Positions 7,817 to 12,434 of a stretch of DNA of 12,434 nucleotides are shown here, piece after piece. A model generated the notes under the pieces. That model was not told the DNA's origin, did not search any database, and was given only the letters and a program-made list of their open reading frames with translations. Position numbers and translations under genes: made by a program. The stretch covers positions 1 through 12,434 of the forward strand of contig CADBPK010000208.1 of the NCBI GenBank assembly GCA_902796465.1. Direction: 5' to 3'. Each line of letters starts with the position of its first letter. Position 1 is the stretch's first letter. The stretch is from an uncultured Erysipelotrichaceae bacterium (GTDB taxonomy: Bacteria > Bacillota_I > Bacilli_A > Erysipelotrichales > Erysipelotrichaceae).

Positions 7817-8731
7817 ATGGCTGAACTATTGACCGCGAAAGGCACGAAACGGCAGTTTACGGCAGGTCCGGAAGGCTATCCGTTCCCGTGTACGGTCATT
7901 GCCGGAAAAGAGGAGGGAAAGACTGTACTCATCACAGCCCAGATCCACAGTGGGGAATATCCCGGTACGCCTGCCCTCATCCGGCTGGCCGAACGGCTTG
8001 ACCCTGCGGAACTGAAGGGAACCCTGATCCTGATCCCCTGTGTGAATATCACCGGGTTCTATGCCGGTACGAACGCGTATGTGCCGGAAGATCACGGCAA
8101 CCTCAATGCGGCATACCCGGGTGATCCGGATACCGTTACCGGCAGGATCGCACATTATTTCGTGCAGGAACTCTTTCCGCATGCGGACTTTGTGCTGGAC
8201 CTGCACAGCGGCGGGATGAACGAAGCGCTGACACCGTGCCTGTTCTTTCCGGCATTGAAATGCACGGAGGAAAGCCTTCATATCGCGGAACAGCTGGATA
8301 TCCCCTATCTCGTGCCGTCTTACAACACTGCAGGGGAAATGAGCTATGCGGCCAATGTGATGGGCATACCGGGACTCCTGCTGGAAAGAGGTTACGGCGG
8401 TATGTGCAAAGAGGAATGGATCCGCGCATATGAAAGGGATCTGGACCTGTTCCTGTGTGCCATGGGCATGAAGGAATATACAGATACACATACCTGTGAA
8501 AAGAAGATCTTTCAGAAAGCGTATTACACGGAAGCGGAAGAGACCGGTCTCTGGTTTCCGGCTGTGCATGCCGGACAAGTCATCCGGAAAGGGGAGCTGC
8601 TGGGCAGGACAGAAGATTTCAGCGGCAGGCTCCTGCGTGAATATAAAGCAGAAGCGGACGGCATCTTGCTCTATTACAGTATCGGCATGAATGCAGTAAA
8701 GGGAGATCCGCTTGCGGCATATGGACAATAA
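7817..8731 (+). CDS. Zinc deacylase, succinylglutamate desuccinylase/aspartoacylase (AstE/AspA) family
   Basis: 304 residues. QIHSGEYPG supplies zinc ligands His44 and Glu47, DLHSGG supplies His130, and LLLERGYGG supplies the expected catalytic Glu190. The C-terminal 80 residues (GLWFPAVHAGQVIRKGELLG, then a GILLYY repeat) form the barrel-sandwich tail usual in AstE/AspA proteins. These are M14-related enzymes that hydrolyse N-acyl amino acids or similar amides; the exact substrate cannot be read here. The family's NLNR-x-x-PG segment is NLNAAYPG (residues 95-102), so the Arg that usually holds the substrate carboxylate is missing. The start at 7817 is supported by GGGGAGG (7800-7806) inside the end of the GH1 gene, which implies translational coupling and a shared operon. 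Family assignment is firm, function general. Confidence 0.88.
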   Translation: MAELLTAKGTKRQFTAGPEGYPFPCTVIAGKEEGKTVLITAQIHSGEYPGTPALIRLAERLDPAELKGTLILIPCVNITGFYAGTNAYVPEDHGNLNAAYPGDPDTVTGRIAHYFVQELFPHADFVLDLHSGGMNEALTPCLFFPALKCTEESLHIAEQLDIPYLVPSYNTAGEMSYAANVMGIPGLLLERGYGGMCKEEWIRAYERDLDLFLCAMGMKEYTDTHTCEKKIFQKAYYTEAEETGLWFPAVHAGQVIRKGELLGRTEDFSGRLLREYKAEADGILLYYSIGMNAVKGDPLAAYGQ

Positions 8732-8753
8732 CGGACAGAAATGTCCGTTTTTT
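8731..8753 (+). terminator. Intrinsic terminator after the deacylase gene
   Basis: Stem ACGGACA (8731-8737) / TGTCCGT (8742-8748), GAAA tetraloop, six T (8748-8753). The hairpin starts on the last base of the stop codon and ends the GH1-deacylase unit. Confidence 0.88.
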
Positions 8754-8795
8754 GATGATTCAGGCATACAGTGTGCGCAGGCGGAAATGTTCCGT

Positions 8796-8801
8796 TATAC
8801 T
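8796..8801 (+). promoter_or_regulatory. -10 box upstream of the nitroreductase gene
   Basis: TATACT (five of six matches to the -10) lies 20 bases before the ATG at 8822, just after the previous terminator. The -35 region is not recognisable, so strength or activator need is unclear. The ribosome site AAGGAGA (8808-8814) is strong, with 7 bases to the ATG. Confidence 0.5.
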
Positions 8802-8821
8802 GAAAAAAAGGAGATCATTTT

Positions 8822-9412
8822 ATGGAAGCTTTGGAAGCACTCCGGACAAGGAGAAGCACACGTGCCTACAGACCGGATCCGGTCGATACGGACCTGATCG
8901 AAACAGTTCTGGAGGCAGGCAGACACGCGCCGACCGGCGGAAACAGCCGGACAAATCATTTCTTCGTGATCCGTGATCAGGAGATCCTGCAGAAACTGAA
9001 TACGATGGCAAGGAAAGCTTTCGCAGCCATGGAGGTGAATGAAAATACTTACCGCAGCCTGCGGAATTCCATCCTGGCTTCCAAAAACGGGAACTATGTA
9101 TTCACGTATAATGCGCCGGTGCTGATCGTCGTCGCCAATCAGAAGGGCTACGGAAACAATATCGCGGACGCTGCCTGCGCTCTGGAGAATATGATGATCG
9201 CAGCCAATGATCTGGATCTCGGCAGCTGCTGGATCAACCAGCTGAAGTGGCTGAATGAAGATCCTGAGATCCTGGCATATCTGGAAACACTTGGATTAAA
9301 GGAGAATGAACGCGTGTACGGTTCCCTGGCACTGGGCTATCCGCTCTCAGCGGACAGCCTGCCGGAACGGAAGCCGCTGCCGGAAACAGGCAACGAGGTG
9401 ACATGGCTGTGA
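8822..9412 (+). CDS. Nitroreductase-family FMN oxidoreductase
   Basis: 196 residues, normal for a compact nitroreductase. The N-terminal RRSTRAYRPDPVD (10-22) is the FMN-phosphate binding signature. HAPTGGNSRTNHFFVI (35-50) is the second flavin contact region. NIADAACALENMMIAANDLDLGSCWIN (113-139) is the conserved core helix and the loop by the flavin, and GSLALGYP (167-174) is the usual C-terminal motif. Such enzymes work as dimers in the cytoplasm and use NAD(P)H to reduce nitro compounds, quinones or other electrophiles; the natural substrate is rarely known. The start is fixed by AAGGAGA. The final codons overlap the next gene by ten bases, so the two are co-translated. Family certain, substrate unknown. 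Confidence 0.93.
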   Translation: MEALEALRTRRSTRAYRPDPVDTDLIETVLEAGRHAPTGGNSRTNHFFVIRDQEILQKLNTMARKAFAAMEVNENTYRSLRNSILASKNGNYVFTYNAPVLIVVANQKGYGNNIADAACALENMMIAANDLDLGSCWINQLKWLNEDPEILAYLETLGLKENERVYGSLALGYPLSADSLPERKPLPETGNEVTWL

Positions 9413-10323
9413 AAAAGGAGAAATATGCGGTCCATCCGGATTTCAGCATTCTGACGCATATCCGTCCTTCCCTGAATCCCAAAACACTGCTGCTGACACA
9501 GAAGACGATGCGGATGCTATATTACCGGGAAAGATCGGATGCGGCTGTGCGGGTCGAACGGCTGACCATACCCGTAACAAACGGTCCTGATGTTTCGGCG
9601 CTTCTGTATACGCCGAAGAATACAAAGACGGAAGGCTGCCTGCTGGACATCCACGGCGGCGGATATGCTTTTCCCGCTGCGCCGTATCATTACGCGCTGG
9701 CGAGGAAGTACGCAGTGCAGGCATCCTGTCAGGTGCTGTTCCCGGATTACCGGCTCGCGCCGGGACAGCCGTTCCCGGCAGCGGTGCAGGACTGCTTTGC
9801 GGCGTATGAATGGCTGCTGAAACATACCGCTTCACCCATCGCTGTGGGCCGGGACAGTGCGGGCGGTACATTGTCGATGGCTGTCACCCTGATGGCTATT
9901 GAAGAAGGGATGAAGGTGCCCTGTGCGCAGCTTTTGATGTATCCCTCTGTCGGCAACTGCGGGGAAACGGAATCCATGCGTCTATATACCGATACTGCCA
10001 TGTGCAATACCAGGGACATGGAGACCTACGGACAGATGTATGTACATGATCCGGTTGCCGGAAAACTGTACTGGCGTTCCCCGATTGAAGCAGAGTCTCT
10101 GGCCGGGACACCGCCGACCTATATCGAGACAGCGGAATTTGACAGTCTGCGGGACGGCGCCCTGATCTATGCGGAGAAACTGATGGAACTGGGCATAGCG
10201 GCTGAAGTGCATCAGACAAAAGGGACCCTGCACGGGTATGACATGGTGCTGAAAAGTCCCATCGTACAGGATATGGTGCGCAGGCGCACAGACTTCCTCA
10301 GGACAGCGTTTACCGGACAATAA
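9403..10323 (+). CDS. Alpha/beta hydrolase, HSL-type esterase, with a variant nucleophile motif
   Basis: 306 residues. LLDIHGGGYAF (about 80-90) is the HGGG oxyanion motif of hormone-sensitive-lipase-type esterases. FPDYRLAPGQPFPAAVQD (113-130) is typical of the family. Nucleophile Ser152 lies in VGRDSAGGTLS, Asp247 in TAEFDSLRD, and His277 in TLHGYDMV, giving a complete triad. The usual GDSAG reads RDSAG: Arg150 replaces the Gly two before Ser (CGG where GGG is expected), which is unusual. It probably hydrolyses short acyl or aryl esters in the cytoplasm; no signal peptide is seen. The start ATG overlaps the nitroreductase end by ten bases, with GAGGTG just upstream. Pairing with a nitroreductase suggests joint processing of a xenobiotic or small metabolite, but this is inference. 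Confidence 0.9.
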   Translation: MAVKKEKYAVHPDFSILTHIRPSLNPKTLLLTQKTMRMLYYRERSDAAVRVERLTIPVTNGPDVSALLYTPKNTKTEGCLLDIHGGGYAFPAAPYHYALARKYAVQASCQVLFPDYRLAPGQPFPAAVQDCFAAYEWLLKHTASPIAVGRDSAGGTLSMAVTLMAIEEGMKVPCAQLLMYPSVGNCGETESMRLYTDTAMCNTRDMETYGQMYVHDPVAGKLYWRSPIEAESLAGTPPTYIETAEFDSLRDGALIYAEKLMELGIAAEVHQTKGTLHGYDMVLKSPIVQDMVRRRTDFLRTAFTGQ

Positions 10324-10328
10324 GGCAG

Positions 10329-10364
10329 AAAAAAAAGCATGATCCGATACAGATCATACCTTTT
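10329..10364. terminator. Bidirectional terminator between convergent hydrolase and MATE genes
   Basis: Stem GCATGATC (10337-10344) / GATCATAC (10352-10359) has a 7-base loop. It is flanked by eight A (10329-10336) and by CTTTTCTTT. On the minus strand it reads GTATGATC / GATCATGC followed by eight T, a strong terminator for the MATE gene. On the plus strand one mismatch weakens it, but a T-rich tail follows the hydrolase gene. Confidence 0.75.
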
Positions 10365-10371
10365 CTTTGGT

Positions 10372-11727
10372 TCAGAGTAATGCGACTTTCTCCCGGTACA
10401 GTTTGCGGAAGAAGTAGGTGCTGATGATGAGTGATGTCGTTTCCGCAATCAGGAAGCACCACCATACATTATTGACATTCCCGGTCTGTGCCAGCAGCCA
10501 GGCGGCAGGAATGAGCGCGACCAGCTGACGGATGATGGAAATGATCAGGGAATAATGACTGAGGGCAAATGCCTGGAAGATGGAACCCATGATGATGCAT
10601 ACTGCCGCGATCGGGAAATGAATGGATATGATATGCAGGGCAGGTACGCCGATCCTCAGCATATCCTCCGATGCGTTGAAGAAGGAAAGCAGGGTTTCCG
10701 GGAACAGGTTCATGACGACAGTTCCAGCGATCATGATCCCGACAGCGATGACAACAGATGATTTCAGGGCTTCATCTATGCGGTCCCTCTTTCTTGCGCC
10801 GTAGTTATAGGCAAGGATCGGGATCAGTCCTCCGTTCAGACCGAAGACCGGCATGAAGAAGAAACTCTGCAGTTTGAAGTAAACGCCGAATACAGCCGTC
10901 GCTGTCGTGGAGAATACGATGAGAATGCGGTTCATCATGTAGGTCATGACAGAACCAATCGACATCATCAGGATCGATGGCACGCCGACCTTGTATATGG
11001 TTTTTACGGTCTTTCCATCCGGATGCAGGATGCTGTCTTTCGAATAATGGATCTCCTTGTTGAATTTCAGATTCAGGGTCAGGCCGATGCACGCAGCCAC
11101 GATCTGGCCGATGACAGTCGCGTAAGCCGCGCCGGCTACGCCGAAGGCGGGACAGCCCAGCAGACCGAAGATCATGATCGGATCGAGGATGATATTGATG
11201 ATGGCGCCGGTCGCCTGTGAGATCATGGAATATACCGTCAGTCCGGTGGACTGCAGGAGACGCTCGAACATCATCTGGAAGAACAGACCGAATGAGAAGC
11301 CGGTCACGATCTTGAGGTATGTGGTACCGAGGGTGAAGATCTCCGAATCTGCTGTCTGGGTGCGGATAAACGGTCCGGCAACGAACAGGCTGATCAGAAG
11401 GAACAGCACATAGTTGAAGAATGTCAGAAGGATGCCGGTGTTGGCTGCCTTATCGGAACGGTCAAACCGTCTCTGGCCAAGTGATCTTGAGAGAAGGGCA
11501 TTGACACCGACGCCGACACCTCCTCCGAACGCGATCATCAGGTTCTGAAGGGGAAATGCCAGCGTGACTGCGGTCAGGGCATGTTCACCGATCCTTGCGA
11601 CAAATATACTGTCAACTACGTTATACATAGCCTGTACCAGCATGGAGATCATCATCGGCAGTGACATCGATATGATCAGCTTTTTGACAGGCATAACGCC
11701 CATTTTATTTTCTTTGAATTCCGTCAT
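10372..11727 (-). CDS. MATE-family multidrug/metabolite efflux transporter
   Basis: 451 residues with about twelve membrane segments in two related halves. The first opens with SLPMMISMLVQAMYNVVDSIFVARIG (22-47), and the second repeats the pattern from KVGVPSILMMSIGSVMTYMMNRILI (246-270). Typical family marks are GGGVGVGVNALLSRSLGQ (68-85), NIILDPIMIFG (178-188) and GLNGGLIPILAYNYGARK (297-314). MATE proteins export cationic drugs or metabolites by antiport with sodium or protons; the substrate and coupling ion are not readable here. Length and both halves are complete. The start is set by CAGGAGA about eight bases upstream, with a good promoter behind it. It is transcribed alone, downstream of the folA terminator, and converges on the hydrolase gene. 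No regulator gene adjoins it. Confidence 0.96.
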   Translation of the reverse strand: MTEFKENKMGVMPVKKLIISMSLPMMISMLVQAMYNVVDSIFVARIGEHALTAVTLAFPLQNLMIAFGGGVGVGVNALLSRSLGQRRFDRSDKAANTGILLTFFNYVLFLLISLFVAGPFIRTQTADSEIFTLGTTYLKIVTGFSFGLFFQMMFERLLQSTGLTVYSMISQATGAIINIILDPIMIFGLLGCPAFGVAGAAYATVIGQIVAACIGLTLNLKFNKEIHYSKDSILHPDGKTVKTIYKVGVPSILMMSIGSVMTYMMNRILIVFSTTATAVFGVYFKLQSFFFMPVFGLNGGLIPILAYNYGARKRDRIDEALKSSVVIAVGIMIAGTVVMNLFPETLLSFFNASEDMLRIGVPALHIISIHFPIAAVCIIMGSIFQAFALSHYSLIISIIRQLVALIPAAWLLAQTGNVNNVWWCFLIAETTSLIISTYFFRKLYREKVALL

Positions 11728-11750
11728 ATTTTTTCTCCTGTGCGGGAATC

Positions 11751-11779
11751 ATTATAAACGTTTTTAAAATATATGGAAA
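11751..11779 (-). promoter_or_regulatory. Sigma-A-type promoter of the MATE gene
   Basis: On the minus strand, TTTCCA (11779-11774, four of six to the -35) and a perfect TATAAT (11756-11751) are separated by 17 bases. It lies about 24 bases upstream of the MATE ATG and directly after the folA terminator. Confidence 0.75.
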
Positions 11780-11788
11780 TGAATATGC

Positions 11789-11809
11789 AAAAACACCGTT
11801 TCCGGTGTT
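11789..11809 (-). terminator. Intrinsic terminator after folA
   Basis: On the minus strand: stem AACACCG (11809-11803) / CGGTGTT (11798-11792), GAAA tetraloop, with a run of five T (11793-11789). It lies three bases after the folA stop codon. Confidence 0.88.
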
Positions 11810-11812
11810 CTG

Positions 11813-12301
11813 TTATCTGATTCGTTCATAGCGGTCGAAATGAAAGACAAGACCGTCGCATTCCCTGTCTTCGCCGCGCTCGGTGCACTTCCATGCCGGA
11901 TCTGCGTCAAGGTTGTCAAACCAGGAATCCGCCTCAAACTCCGCTTCCAGTTTTGTGATCACGGCCGCATCACAATAGGGAAGCAAGGCATGGTAGATCA
12001 TCCCGCCGCCGATCACGACCATGTCATCGGTATTTTCCGGCATCTGTGCCAGAAGCTCTTCGATACTGTGTACGACTCTGGCATTTTCAACGGTATAATC
12101 CGGATTCCTGGAGAGAATGATGTTCTCCCGCTTGGGCAGGGGCTTTTGGCCCGGGAAGGTCTCCAGCGTCTTCCTGCCGTAGATGACTGTCTTTCCGGCA
12201 GTTATTTTCCGGAAGTTTTTCATGTCTTCGGAAATGTGCACAAGGAGTTCACCCTTGTTTCCGATAGCCCAGTTTCTGTCAACTGCTGCGACTGCGATCA
12301 T
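11813..12301 (-). CDS. folA: Dihydrofolate reductase
   Basis: 162 residues, the normal length. It reduces dihydrofolate to tetrahydrofolate with NADPH, recycling the dihydrofolate made by thymidylate synthase. Seen: MIAVAAVDRNWAIGNKGELL (1-20), the start and substrate loop; Asp26 in SEDMKNF, the active-site acid; ITAGKTVIYGRKTLETFPG (33-51), the NADPH-binding part; PLPKRENIILSRN (54-66); and VVIGGGMIYHALLP (95-108), the glycine-rich cofactor loop. The Pro-Trp of the substrate loop (E. coli P21-W22) is Leu20-Val21, and the usual VIMGRKT is VIYGRKT. The start at 12301 is preferred over an in-frame ATG at 12352 because it is preceded by GAGGT and matches the family N-terminus. The ribosome site overlaps the TGA of the upstream thyA tail, indicating an operon with coupled translation. 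Confidence 0.95.
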   Translation of the reverse strand: MIAVAAVDRNWAIGNKGELLVHISEDMKNFRKITAGKTVIYGRKTLETFPGQKPLPKRENIILSRNPDYTVENARVVHSIEELLAQMPENTDDMVVIGGGMIYHALLPYCDAAVITKLEAEFEADSWFDNLDADPAWKCTERGEDRECDGLVFHFDRYERIR

Positions 12302-12308
12302 ATTCTGT

Positions 12309-12313
12309 ACCTC
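12309..12313 (-). promoter_or_regulatory. Ribosome binding site of folA, overlapping the thyA stop codon
   Basis: GAGGT on the minus strand lies seven bases before the ATG at 12301, and its first two bases are the last two of the TGA stop (12314-12312). It favours the 12301 start over 12352, which would place 17 extra residues inside the upstream gene. Confidence 0.65.
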
Positions 12314-12434
12314 ACACTGCGATCTCGATATCCCGAATCTGTTCTCCGGCAACCTGGTAATTGATCAGCGATACGCTGTCTTTCGTAAAACGGTAGAAGT
12401 CTTTGATCTCCGGATCCAGACGGAATTCCGGGGC
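12312..12434 (-). CDS. thyA: Thymidylate synthase, C-terminal fragment (gene continues beyond the window)
   Basis: Forty codons and a TGA are visible on the minus strand, open to the window edge. The peptide contains RLDPEIKDFYRFTKDSVSLI, then NYQVAGEQIRDIEIAV. The pattern (hydrophobic-N/D-P, a DFYxF segment, a Leu-x-NY segment, a short loop and a terminal xxIAV) fits the last strand and C-terminus of thymidylate synthase, whose end residues close the active site over dUMP and methylene-tetrahydrofolate. The terminal AV or AI is characteristic. Position supports the call: folA begins 11 bases after this stop, and thyA-folA is a very common operon. The end NYQVAGEQI differs from the classical NYxPxPxI, so the match is moderate. 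The start and the catalytic Cys are outside the window. Confidence 0.75.
   Translation of the reverse strand, partial: APEFRLDPEIKDFYRFTKDSVSLINYQVAGEQIRDIEIAV

Noticed and set aside
7826..8767. Long minus-strand frame (313 codons) antisense to the deacylase gene
   Set aside because: It mirrors the codon pattern of a well-supported zinc deacylase, has no recognisable domain, and runs through the terminator at 8731-8753.
12302..12352. Longer DHFR form starting at 12352
   Set aside because: The 17 extra residues are not DHFR-like and overlap the thyA coding end; GAGGT supports the start at 12301.
11840..12364. Plus-strand frame of 174 codons opposite folA
   Set aside because: folA is certain from motifs; the antisense frame has no domain and no ribosome site.

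Overview
The window looks like a chromosomal stretch of a moderately GC-rich anaerobic Firmicute, probably a gut or oral member of the Erysipelotrichaceae or Lachnospiraceae. This rests on protein flavour, strong AGGAGG-type ribosome binding sites, short intergenic spacers closed by simple hairpin terminators, and the gene set (6-phospho-beta-glucosidase, nitroreductase, MATE pump, thyA-folA). The assignment is an inference. I see no rRNA, tRNA, CRISPR array, insertion sequence or phage gene.

Layout: (1) 2-2386 (+) is the 3' part of one long gene that joins the C-terminal half of carbamoyl-phosphate synthase large subunit (CarB) to a diaminopimelate epimerase (DapF) domain in one reading frame. 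It is closed by a terminator. (2) 2469-3191 (+) is a CvpA-like membrane protein with its own promoter and a hairpin shared with the next, convergent gene. (3) 3249-3470 (-) is a solitary ribbon-helix-helix protein of antitoxin type. (4) 3669-6284 (+) is a large exported protein: a lipase-like Ser/Asp/His hydrolase fused to a membrane domain resembling YhhN lysoplasmalogenase. (5) 6372-8731 (+) is a two-gene unit: a GH1 6-phospho-beta-glucosidase and a zinc deacylase of the AstE/AspA type. (6) 8822-10323 (+) is a two-gene unit: a nitroreductase overlapping an HSL-type alpha/beta hydrolase. (7) 10372-11727 (-) is a MATE transporter with its own good promoter. (8) 11813-12434 (-) is folA preceded by the tail of thyA, the usual thymidylate/tetrahydrofolate pair.

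Most genes are ordinary housekeeping or accessory metabolism, but several carry substitutions at catalytic positions. The DapF domain has Ala where the first catalytic Cys belongs. The GH1 enzyme has Gln at the acid/base Glu. The deacylase has lost the NLNR arginine. The HSL hydrolase has RDSAG in place of GDSAG. The most system-like candidate is the lipase/YhhN fusion. It could couple deacylation of a plasmalogen-type lipid to cleavage of the lysoplasmalogen in one polypeptide. That is a hypothesis, not something the sequence proves.
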